Source: Calditrichaceae bacterium
Lineage (GTDB): Bacteria; Calditrichota; Calditrichia; Calditrichales; Calditrichaceae
DNA length: 7,175 nucleotides
Assembly (NCBI GenBank): GCA_024763405.1
Contig: JANTFQ010000120.1
Span: 1-7,175, forward strand
Direction of reading: 5' to 3'
This document shows, in pieces, positions 1 to 5,883 of the stretch; position 1 is the stretch's first letter, and each line of letters starts with the position of its first letter. Below the pieces are notes generated by a model. The model was not told the origin of the DNA and searched no databases. It was given only the letters and a program-made list of their open reading frames with translations. The position numbers and the translations under genes are program-made.

Positions 1-10
1 CCGGCGGATT

Positions 11-39
11 TCCCCTCCCTTCCAAAAAAAGGGAGGGGA
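11..39. repeat. Perfect 9-bp inverted repeat (hairpin)
   Basis: TCCCCTCCC at 11-19 pairs perfectly with GGGAGGGGA at 31-39 across an 11-base A-rich loop. Neither strand has a T-tract directly after the stem, so it is not a classical terminator. The sequence resembles the dispersed TCCCCTCCC...GGGAGGGG intergenic repeats I recall from many environmental bacterial genomes, so a dispersed repeat is the favoured reading. Family membership is from memory and was not searched. Confidence 0.6.
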
Positions 40-40
40 T

Positions 41-64
41 TACCCTTCGACTTCGCTCAGGGTA
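41..64. repeat. REP-like hairpin (TACCCT...AGGGTA)
   Basis: TACCCT at 41-46 pairs with AGGGTA at 59-64 around TCGACTTCGCTC. The core CCCTTCGACTTCGCTCAGGG matches a sequence I recall as a very common dispersed palindromic repeat in unrelated bacterial genomes. It starts only two bases after the preceding hairpin, and GTGGGTTGG follows at 71-79. That layout suggests one repeat inserted into another. The hairpin is seen directly; the repeat-family assignment is recalled. Confidence 0.6.
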
Positions 65-239
65 CAGAAGTGGGTTGGTTTTAAGTTCCTATAAAATTGA
101 CATCGCTCTTCACATTGATATCACTGACATTAATTGACTATTTCCAATTCTAAATCGGATACTAATGTTCCTGTAATTGTAAACAAATAAAATAACCATT
201 TACGGGATTGGCGTCAAACTTCGTTAAGCCTTTTGGTTT

Positions 240-260
240 AAAAAAGCCTGAAGGTTTTTA
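240..260 (-). terminator. Possible weak terminator of the minus-strand operon
   Basis: On the minus strand, 13 bases past the stop of the barrel-like gene, the sequence reads TAAAAACC-TTCA-GGCTTTTTT. This is a short A/T-rich hairpin with one A-C mismatch, a four-base loop and a run of T. The GC core is only two pairs, so the hairpin is weak. Its position at the operon end is the main support. It could also act for plus-strand transcripts, where the mismatch becomes a G-T wobble. Confidence 0.35.
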
Positions 261-272
261 TTGCCGATTGTT

Positions 273-752
273 TTATAAGCCGCTGGAATACTGAAATTCC
301 CAGCCAATAGGAGCGATAAATAGTTTTTTATTCGTATCGCTTAAAAAATGCGTCAGCCAGAATTGTGTGGAGACGGATTTGTTATTTTTAAATTGATACG
401 CCACTCCCGGCGTAAACATCAACATAGGCAGTGTCTTTCGAATATCGGGATCGGGCGGACTTACGATTAACGCAAAATCGAAGCCAAGTTTCGCCCGCCA
501 GGGCTGGGTGTTAAAGTGATACCCGTAACCGGCAGTAAATGCAAAAGGGAAGCCTTTGCCCGGCCACATCAGCGGGAAACCGGTTACCTGGATGCTATGC
601 TGATCGTTAAAGCCGTGTTCAAATCCGGCGCCAAAGAGCAGGTGTCCGCTAAGGGTAAAGGAAAAATGGACCCGGTTATAAGAAGACTCTCCGGCAAACG
701 AACCGGAACTGGAAAGTAAAAGAAGACTGATTATCCATATTTTTAATCGCAT
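273..752 (-). CDS. Secreted small beta-barrel-like outer-membrane protein, unknown function
   Basis: I do not recognise a named family. The 159-residue product begins with a signal peptide: a basic start (MRLK), a hydrophobic stretch at about 5-16, and a likely cleavage after Ala20 (Ser-Phe-Ala). The mature part alternates polar and hydrophobic residues and is rich in Gly, Phe, Tyr and Trp. Strand-like segments (TAGYGYHF, AKLGFDFAL, FTPGVAYQF) suggest a small outer-membrane barrel. I chose ATG at 752 because AAGGAGG (766-760) lies seven bases upstream. A GTG at 755 in the same frame would give 160 residues but has only a four-base gap. The ATG shares its first base with the TGA stop of the upstream membrane-protein gene (TGATG), so translation is probably coupled. 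It is the last gene of a three-gene operon. A periplasmic protein is the alternative. Confidence 0.75.
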   Translation of the reverse strand: MRLKIWIISLLLLSSSGSFAGESSYNRVHFSFTLSGHLLFGAGFEHGFNDQHSIQVTGFPLMWPGKGFPFAFTAGYGYHFNTQPWRAKLGFDFALIVSPPDPDIRKTLPMLMFTPGVAYQFKNNKSVSTQFWLTHFLSDTNKKLFIAPIGWEFQYSSGL

Positions 753-1426
753 CACCCTTCCTCCTTTAAATAGACCGACAAAAGTAAAGCGCCCCCACTG
801 AGCAGGAGCGGCAATGGAATTAAGGCATACATCAGCAACCGCACGTATATATCAAAATTCATCCAGGCGCCAAAGAAGAAGAGCAGGCCGATGGTAAGAA
901 TAATAAAACCTAAACCACAGTAGAGTGGAAAGCGCTTTGAATACCAGGCCGTGACTGCCATTAAAAGGAAAGGGATAGAACCGATAAGGGATTCGAACTG
1001 AAATCCGTGAGAAAATAACACAAACAGCAGCCAGACAGAAGCAAAAAACAAACCAATTCCCCTCGCTCCGAAACGTAGTCCGAAATTCTGAAAGATGCTG
1101 ATAATAAATTTGATTACAAGGGGAACCAGTAACACCATGTACCATTGTGAGGGAGGATTGACCCCCGTTTTTACAAACTCCTGAATCATCACAAACAGGA
1201 TAAGCCCGACGATCACGTAGAACGATATATGGCTGCTGAAGTGACTAATGTATAATTGCCGTTCATCTAAATCTGTTTTTTTTCTGAATTCCCGGAACAG
1301 GGGCGCTGCCAGAGCCAGGATTATAAAAACAACTAAAAGCCACATGGGTAATCCACGGCCCAGCATTATTAAAACGACGATTCCAAATAACCAAATTGTT
1401 TTAAGGAGACTCATTGAACTTTTCAT
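752..1426 (-). CDS. Polytopic membrane protein with DERQ motif, partner of the Xre regulator
   Basis: The 224-residue product is strongly hydrophobic, with about eight predicted membrane helices (roughly residues 8-23, 26-44, 67-85, 96-113, 122-140, 145-162, 166-187 and 194-217). The only long polar stretch, about 45-62, follows helix 2 and contains Asp-Glu-Arg-Gln (54-57). A DER motif after two N-terminal helices is typical of small uncharacterised membrane proteins (DUF2178-like) often encoded beside YozG-type Xre regulators. I infer the same arrangement here and cannot assign the exact family. There is no ATPase motif or clear transporter signature. CGGAGG (1436-1431) sits four bases before the ATG; a second ATG at 1414 is less well placed. 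The gene follows the regulator by 17 bases, and its stop overlaps the start of the barrel-like gene. Function is unknown; a role in envelope sensing or in modulating the regulator is possible. Confidence 0.8.
   Translation of the reverse strand: MKSSMSLLKTIWLFGIVVLIMLGRGLPMWLLVVFIILALAAPLFREFRKKTDLDERQLYISHFSSHISFYVIVGLILFVMIQEFVKTGVNPPSQWYMVLLVPLVIKFIISIFQNFGLRFGARGIGLFFASVWLLFVLFSHGFQFESLIGSIPFLLMAVTAWYSKRFPLYCGLGFIILTIGLLFFFGAWMNFDIYVRLLMYALIPLPLLLSGGALLLSVYLKEEG
760..766 (-). promoter_or_regulatory. Shine-Dalgarno AAGGAGG that decides the barrel gene start
   Basis: AAGGAGG on the minus strand is seven bases from the ATG at 752 and four bases from the GTG at 755. The spacing favours the ATG. 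The site lies inside the end of the upstream coding region, consistent with translational coupling. Confidence 0.65.
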
Positions 1427-1443
1427 TGTTCCTCCGGAATTAT

Positions 1444-1647
1444 TTAATCGTCTAAATCTAGTTCAAACAATTCTTCAATTTTGCAATCAAAGATCTGCGC
1501 CAGCTTTAAAGCCAGTTTAACCGAGGGATTAAAGGCGCCTTTCTCGATGGCAATAATGGTTTGACGGGTCACACCGGCCCGTTCGGCCAGATGTTTCTGA
1601 GTCATTTCATTATTTAGATAACGGTGATGCCGTATTTTGTTTTTCAT
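1444..1647 (-). CDS. Xre-family (YozG-like) HTH transcriptional regulator
   Basis: The 67-residue product is almost entirely one Cro/C1-type helix-turn-helix domain. The helix-turn-helix covers about residues 15-35 (MTQKHLAERAGVTRQTIIAIEKG), followed by the typical NPSVKLALKLAQIFDCKIEELF helices. The length and the ...IEELFEL ending match the short YozG-like group, which has no ligand-binding domain and binds DNA as a dimer. The start is the ATG at 1647; upstream sequence is AT-rich with no strong Shine-Dalgarno, so this gene may be weakly translated. It heads a three-gene operon. A two-part dyad at 1681-1716 over its promoter is a likely binding site, so autoregulation is inferred. Family assignment is secure; target genes and inducing signal are unknown. 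Confidence 0.93.
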   Translation of the reverse strand: MKNKIRHHRYLNNEMTQKHLAERAGVTRQTIIAIEKGAFNPSVKLALKLAQIFDCKIEELFELDLDD

Positions 1648-1674
1648 CTGATCTGAATTTTTTGGTTTTTTTGA

Positions 1675-1713
1675 ATGGTAATGTATTATATACTAAATGT
1701 CAAGTATTATTTA
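1675..1713 (-). promoter_or_regulatory. Candidate promoter of the xre operon
   Basis: Two readings fit on the minus strand. A consensus TTGACA (1703-1698) is 17 bases from TACCAT (1680-1675). Alternatively, a consensus TATAAT (1690-1685), about 37 bases before the start codon, has a weak TAAATA (1713-1708) at 17-base spacing. TTGACA and TATAAT are only seven bases apart and cannot serve the same polymerase. A promoter here is likely; which pair is used is open. Confidence 0.55.
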
Positions 1714-1716
1714 CAT
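1681..1716. promoter_or_regulatory. Two-part inverted repeat, likely operator of the Xre regulator
   Basis: The dyad reads ATGTA-N4-ATACT, an eight-base centre, then AGTAT-N4-TACAT, and its ten arm bases on each side pair perfectly. Both matching blocks are separated by four bases in each arm, giving mirror symmetry about 1698/1699. It covers the TTGACA and TATAAT elements upstream of the Xre gene. Such a site suits a dimeric or tetrameric HTH protein repressing its own promoter. Symmetry is seen directly; binding is inferred. Confidence 0.5.
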
Positions 1717-1952
1717 AAAATGGATTTATTCAGTCCTAAAAGTGTTCACAATTATTTCTCTGCACCCCATCAAAAAGTGTGATAAATGGCATAATCACCA
1801 CTAATTATTTGTGTAATTTCTATCTATAGTTCTTAACATATTGCCCGATACTTGAATATGGGAAGATGCTCTTTACCATTTCGTCTTTATTTTTACAGAT
1901 ATTTAATGGTTAATAATAAGTATAAAAATTAACATAATTGCAGGAAGCAGGC
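1717..1952 (+). promoter_or_regulatory. Intergenic leader upstream of fabF with weak promoter candidate
   Basis: This AT-rich stretch holds no gene I can support. The best plus-strand promoter candidate is TTGAAT (1852-1857) with TACCAT (1874-1879) at 16-base spacing, about 73 bases before the fabF start. A second weak option is TTTACA (1892-1897) with TAATAA (1914-1919). A bulged inverted repeat lies at 1776-1802. No known fatty-acid regulator site was recognised. Confidence 0.25.
1942..1945 (+). promoter_or_regulatory. Shine-Dalgarno AGGA that decides the fabF start
   Basis: AGGA lies seven bases before the ATG at 1953. The upstream in-frame TTG at 1938 would include this site in the coding sequence and add five residues not typical of the family, whose proteins usually begin just before the RVVVTGxGAV strand. 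Confidence 0.55.
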
Positions 1953-3197
1953 ATGGAAGAAAAACGAGTTGTAGTTACCGGAATGGGCGCTGTTACACCA
2001 ATTGGAGTTGGTCTGACCGAATATTGGAACAGTCTTATCAATGGAATAAACGGTATCGGGGAAGTGACGCTATTTGATCCGCAGGACTATCGTTCGCACA
2101 TGGCGGCAGAGATAAAAAATTTTAAAGCTGACGACTGGGTTGAGAAGAAAATAATAAACCGTTTTGATCGTTTTTCCATTTTTGCGATTGCGGCGGCAGT
2201 TATGGCTTTTAAGGACGCCAAATTAGAAGAATTTGATTTTGAAGCAGAAAAGTCCGGGGTTATTATTGGCTCCGGAATTGGCGGCGCCGAAACCATTCAG
2301 GACGGCGCAAAAAAAATAAGGGAAAAAGGTCCTTCTGGTATCAGTCCGTTTTTTATCCCTAGTGTACTCATCAATATGGCATCCAGTTTAGTCTCAATCA
2401 GATTGGGTTTTAAAGGTCCGTTGGCGGCGCCTTCCGTCGCTTGTTCCACCGGCGGCAATGCCATCGGTGAAGCCTATCGCATGATCCAAAGAGGGAATGC
2501 TGTTTTGATGGCTGCCGGAAGCGGGGAAGCGGCAATTAATCCGCTGCCTTATGCAGGATTTTGTGCGTTGCGGGCCATGTCTCAGCGCAACGATGATATG
2601 GAACATTCCTGCCGTCCCTTTGATAAAAACCGTGATGGCTTTGTAATGGGTGAAGGTTCCGGTATGGTCATTTTGGAGGAACTGGAACATGCCAAAGCGA
2701 GAGGCGCACATATTTATGCGGAATTAATTGGATACGGAAACACAGCGGATGCGTTTCATTATACGGCACCGCATCCCAAGGCGGACGGTATGATTCGGGT
2801 AATGCAAGAGGCACTAAAGGATGCGGGCATTACGGCGGATCAGGTGGATCATATTAACGCCCACGGTACTTCCACTGTATTAAATGATCAGGCCGAATGC
2901 CTCGCTATGAAAAAAACTTTTGCCAGCTCTTTGAACCATTTACAGATAACTTCGATTAAATCGATGATTGGCCACCTCTTGGGCGGGGCCGGTTCGGTGG
3001 AGTTTATCGCGACCGTGATGAGTGTTCAGGAAAGTATTATTCCACCGACGATCAATACAACGGAACTGGACGATGAATGTGAATTGAACGTTGTTTTAGG
3101 GAACGCTCTGAAAAAAGAGATAAATATCGCCGCTACCAATAATTTTGGTTTTGGCGGAGGAAATGCCTCGCTTCTGGTAAAAAAATATGTGGGGTAA
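1953..3197 (+). CDS. fabF: Beta-ketoacyl-ACP synthase II (FabF family)
   Basis: This cytoplasmic condensing enzyme joins malonyl-ACP to an acyl-ACP in fatty-acid chain elongation. The 414-residue length is normal. The N-terminal strand RVVVTGMGAVTPIG opens the thiolase fold. The Cys-His-His triad is complete: Cys164 (VACSTGG), His304 (NAHGTST) and His341 (KSMIGHLLGGAGS), with Lys336. RPFDKNRDGFVMGEGSG (221-237) and the C-terminal NNFGFGGGN loop (396-404) are also typical. In that loop the usual FGFGGTN Thr is Gly403, which is uncommon. The gene stands alone: no acpP, fabD, fabG or fabH is adjacent, unlike the usual fab cluster, so this may be a second copy or serve a specialised acyl product. 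FabB is less likely given length and motifs. Its 3' end faces the MDR gene across a tandem repeat. Confidence 0.93.
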   Translation: MEEKRVVVTGMGAVTPIGVGLTEYWNSLINGINGIGEVTLFDPQDYRSHMAAEIKNFKADDWVEKKIINRFDRFSIFAIAAAVMAFKDAKLEEFDFEAEKSGVIIGSGIGGAETIQDGAKKIREKGPSGISPFFIPSVLINMASSLVSIRLGFKGPLAAPSVACSTGGNAIGEAYRMIQRGNAVLMAAGSGEAAINPLPYAGFCALRAMSQRNDDMEHSCRPFDKNRDGFVMGEGSGMVILEELEHAKARGAHIYAELIGYGNTADAFHYTAPHPKADGMIRVMQEALKDAGITADQVDHINAHGTSTVLNDQAECLAMKKTFASSLNHLQITSIKSMIGHLLGGAGSVEFIATVMSVQESIIPPTINTTELDDECELNVVLGNALKKEINIAATNNFGFGGGNASLLVKKYVG

Positions 3198-3205
3198 GAC
3201 ATCCA

Positions 3206-3398
3206 TCTGCGAAGCCAAAAAGGATTCGTAGAATTTACCAGGAGAGCGTTTATTTCTGCAAAGCCTAAAAGGATTCGTAGATTTACCAGGAGAGTGTTTC
3301 TTTCTGCGAAGCCTAAGAGAATTCGTAGAATTTAAAGGAGTTTGGCTCTCTCTGTTAAGCTAATTAGAATTCGTAAAATTAATGCAAAGAATCGCTCA
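3206..3398. repeat. Degenerate 48-bp tandem direct repeat, about four copies
   Basis: Copies begin at 3206 (49 bases), 3255 (48), 3303 (48) and 3351 (decayed, about 48). Each starts with TCTG and contains AAGCC or AAGCT followed by (G/A)ATTCGTA about 20 bases in. Copies 1 and 2 are nearly identical apart from a few substitutions and a one-base gap; similarity falls steadily to copy 4. There are no unique spacers, so it is not CRISPR. It fills the space between the convergent fabF and MDR genes. Only a weak AATTC-GTA-GAATT hairpin occurs, in copy 3. Its function, if any, is unknown. Confidence 0.8.
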
Positions 3399-3411
3399 AA
3401 TTTAGTATGAA

Positions 3412-4443
3412 CTACAACTCCAGTATGACTTTTCCAAACTGACGCCCGTCTTCCAAATGCTGATGGGCGTTTTTTATTTCGGTGAAAGGGAATACTTTAT
3501 CTACCAAAGGTTTTAGTTTATCCGCTTTCACCAGTTCCAGTATTTCTACCATATCCTGTCGCGTGCCCATGGTAGAACCGATTATCTGCTGGTGCTTAAT
3601 AAAAACGGCCCGCAAGTCTATTTGAACAATGGGGCCTGTTGTGGCGCCGCAGGTAACCAGGCGTCCGCCTTTATTGAGCGCGCGCAGCGAATCATTCCAG
3701 GTTTGTGCGCCGGTGTGTTCAAAAACCACATCCACTCCCTGTCCGCCTGTAATTTCGCGTACGGTTTTTCCAATGGCTTGTGTCTTATAGTTGAGCACGT
3801 AATCCGCGCCTAAACGTTCGGCAGCCTGTATTTTTTCTTCATTCCCCGCGGTGGTAATGACCTTTGCCCCCATCGCCTTTGCCATCTGAATTGCCATGCT
3901 GCCGATTCCGCTGGAAGCGCCGTAAATTAAAATCCATTCACCGGATTGAAGATGTGCTTTAGGCATCAACATATGATAAGCGGTCATCGCGGCCAGGGGT
4001 AAAGCAGCGGTTTCCGGCCAACTCAAATTCCGGGGTTTTGCTAAAACATATTGGGCGGGAACGGCGATATATTCTGCCTGTACACCCTGGATTGATTCGC
4101 CCGGAATATGGAAATCCCGGCATAAATTATCTTTGCCCTGCATACAATAATCACAATGGCCACAGGATCGAATGGGAATTGTTAGCACTTCATCTCCCAT
4201 GGAAAAGGAAAAATTACTGGCCGCTTTGCTTCCAATTGCTTCCACAATGCCGGCCGCGTCGCTGCCCATAATCAGCGGAAGGGGAACCCCGGGAATCCCT
4301 TCGCGCACCCAGATATCGAGATGATTGAGAGCCGCAGTTTTTACTTTAATTAAAATCTCATCCGGATGAATTTCCGGAACGGGGAGAGTATCGATTTGTA
4401 TTTTATCGCGGGAGCCGTGTTCGTGAATACGGATAGCTTGCAT
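3412..4443 (-). CDS. Medium-chain dehydrogenase/reductase, quinone-oxidoreductase-like, zinc-binding
   Basis: The 343-residue cytoplasmic NAD(P)H-dependent oxidoreductase has an N-terminal GroES-like catalytic domain (about 1-130) and a central Rossmann fold (about 165-290) with the nucleotide-binding loop YGASSGIGSMA (174-184). The structural zinc lobe is complete: Cys94, Cys97, Cys100 and Cys108. The usual catalytic-zinc positions are changed: Asn40 replaces the first Cys and GSD (60-62) replaces the Gly-His-Glu motif. It therefore resembles the LNHLD/GSD group of COG0604-type proteins more than classical alcohol dehydrogenases. The substrate is unknown. ATG at 4443 is preferred because GGAGG (4453-4449) lies five bases upstream; an ATG at 4455 would add four residues but overlaps that site. 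It follows the MFS gene by 13 bases, so co-transcription is likely. Confidence 0.88.
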   Translation of the reverse strand: MQAIRIHEHGSRDKIQIDTLPVPEIHPDEILIKVKTAALNHLDIWVREGIPGVPLPLIMGSDAAGIVEAIGSKAASNFSFSMGDEVLTIPIRSCGHCDYCMQGKDNLCRDFHIPGESIQGVQAEYIAVPAQYVLAKPRNLSWPETAALPLAAMTAYHMLMPKAHLQSGEWILIYGASSGIGSMAIQMAKAMGAKVITTAGNEEKIQAAERLGADYVLNYKTQAIGKTVREITGGQGVDVVFEHTGAQTWNDSLRALNKGGRLVTCGATTGPIVQIDLRAVFIKHQQIIGSTMGTRQDMVEILELVKADKLKPLVDKVFPFTEIKNAHQHLEDGRQFGKVILEL

Positions 4444-4448
4444 TGATT

Positions 4449-4453
4449 CCTCC
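4449..4453 (-). promoter_or_regulatory. Shine-Dalgarno GGAGG that decides the MDR start
   Basis: GGAGG on the minus strand is five bases from the ATG at 4443. An upstream in-frame ATG at 4455 overlaps this site and has only a weak GGGA before it. The shorter protein also begins as family members do (MQAIRIHEHG). Confidence 0.6.
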
Positions 4454-4456
4454 ATT

Positions 4457-5725
4457 CTATTCCCAGGGTTTTAAATAGGAAAGCTGGGTTTTATAATCCG
4501 AGCGGCCACAGTAGAGCTGCGAAGCTAAGAGCGTTCCGGTTATTAAAATAAGGCTGACAGCGATAAATAAGGCCGTGTAAGAGATATAGTTAACGAGAAT
4601 GCCACCGAGAATGGGATAAATAATAGTAGGCAGCTGCATGATGTTTTTCACCGCAACATAGGAGGGAACCGATTCCTTCGGAGCGATTTCCAACAGATAA
4701 TTTGATATTCCGATGGATAATCCTTTATAGGTCATTCCGATTAAGAAAAATACAATAATGTATAAATGCGTATCGATGGAGGGGAGAAAAAGAGCTAAAA
4801 GCGGAACCGAAGAACTTAAAATACCGATAATAAATAAAACCAGCCGGAAGTTTATTTTATCCCCGATTCGGCCCCAAAGAGGACCGGCGATTATTTCCCC
4901 TGCAATTTGTGCACTTACGAAGATACCGATTAACGAGAGCGGCAAATCCAGTTTCTGCTTTGCATAAATCACATAAAGCGGTAACAGAACAATAGAGGCG
5001 CTGAGCAGAATTTCGACAAATATAAATTTTAAAAAATTGGGATTCTGTTTAATGATCTGAAAATGACGGTACCAGTTAGATTGTGTCTTTTTTCCCGCGT
5101 CCGGCAATTCTTTTAAAGATGAAAATCCCGCATAGGCAATGAAAAGAGCGGCACCCGAGAGAAGGTACAAAAGCGCATAATTACCGGGGAAGAGAAGGTC
5201 TCCTGATAAAATTCGTTTGGTCAGCCAACCGGCGCCCAGTCCGAAAATTCCGCCGATAAAATAACGCCAGCCAAAATTTTTACCCCGTTTTTTGGGATCA
5301 ATTGTTTTGGAAAATACAGCATAATAACTAATGTCTCCCATACCGCCGGCAAAAAAGAAAACAAGCATCACGAAAAAAATAAGGGAGATGCTGAACAGAG
5401 ATTTAATATCGGTAGAAAAGAAAAGAATGGCAGCCATGGAAAGCATGGCCGTTCCCCGGATAAGGACTGCCGCCAGCAAAAATGGTTTCTTTTTTGTGCT
5501 TCGTTCTACCCAGCTTACAAAAAATAATTGCGGCATAATGGAACCAATGCGGTTGGCCGAGAATAAAAGTCCCGAAAGCAATGAGGAACCGGTCAGAATA
5601 TAAATCAGCGAAGCCTGAACCGTAGTAATTTGGGTAAAAGCATTGGCCAGATATAAAAAGACACCGTGCCATAAAAAAGCGAAAAAATTGTGCTTATAAA
5701 ATTTCTTTTCCGTAAGTGTATCCAT
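4457..5725 (-). CDS. Major facilitator superfamily (MFS) transporter, substrate unknown
   Basis: This 422-residue inner-membrane protein has about twelve hydrophobic segments in two halves, split by a polar central loop at about 205-230. A motif-A-like loop, GPLWGRIGDKINFR (281-294), sits in the second half, as expected between paired helices of a repeat. A DPKKRGKNFG loop (143-152) is also typical of MFS carriers. Length is normal for a 12-helix member. Such carriers use proton or ion gradients to move small molecules; drug or metabolite efflux is plausible but not shown. AGGA lies six bases before the ATG at 5725. Its stop lies 13 bases before the MDR start, which suggests one transcript. 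It is divergent from the phosphatase gene across 158 bases. Confidence 0.88.
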   Translation of the reverse strand: MDTLTEKKFYKHNFFAFLWHGVFLYLANAFTQITTVQASLIYILTGSSLLSGLLFSANRIGSIMPQLFFVSWVERSTKKKPFLLAAVLIRGTAMLSMAAILFFSTDIKSLFSISLIFFVMLVFFFAGGMGDISYYAVFSKTIDPKKRGKNFGWRYFIGGIFGLGAGWLTKRILSGDLLFPGNYALLYLLSGAALFIAYAGFSSLKELPDAGKKTQSNWYRHFQIIKQNPNFLKFIFVEILLSASIVLLPLYVIYAKQKLDLPLSLIGIFVSAQIAGEIIAGPLWGRIGDKINFRLVLFIIGILSSSVPLLALFLPSIDTHLYIIVFFLIGMTYKGLSIGISNYLLEIAPKESVPSYVAVKNIMQLPTIIYPILGGILVNYISYTALFIAVSLILITGTLLASQLYCGRSDYKTQLSYLKPWE

Positions 5726-5766
5726 TTTATTTCCTGTTTTTTTAATTGTTGTAAATATACAAAAAA

Positions 5767-5795
5767 ATTATATATACTAAATCAAAAAATTTGAA
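5767..5795 (-). promoter_or_regulatory. Candidate promoter of the MFS-MDR operon
   Basis: On the minus strand TTCAAA (5795-5790) is followed after 17 bases by a consensus TATAAT (5772-5767), about 41 bases before the MFS start codon. Four of six -35 bases match. The surrounding sequence is very AT-rich, so chance matches are easy. The element overlaps a 12-base sequence (5771-5782) also found upstream of the xre gene. Confidence 0.45.
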
Positions 5796-5883
5796 AGGAA
5801 ATATAAAGGCCTAAAGATAATTTCTACCGGTAAAGAATATTCATTTTTATACGATACTTTTAGAAACAAAATGCGAGAAAAAT

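Noticed and set aside
1248..1520. 90-codon plus-strand frame
   Set aside because: It is antisense to the membrane-protein and xre genes and spans their junction, with no protein-like features.
1938..1952. TTG start for fabF
   Set aside because: It would add five residues, absorb the AGGA ribosome binding site, and depart from the usual family N-terminus.
3195..3335. FabF extended by stop readthrough into the repeat
   Set aside because: The frame stays open for 45 codons after TAA and would encode a basic repeated peptide, but FabF normally ends just after the GFGG loop and strand, as this one does at 3194.
3206..3362. Minus-strand open frame through the 48-bp repeats
   Set aside because: It has no suitable start codon before the repeats and continues antisense into fabF.
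3206..3398. CRISPR array
   Set aside because: The 48-bp copies are directly adjacent, with no unique spacers, and they degrade steadily. No cas genes are present.
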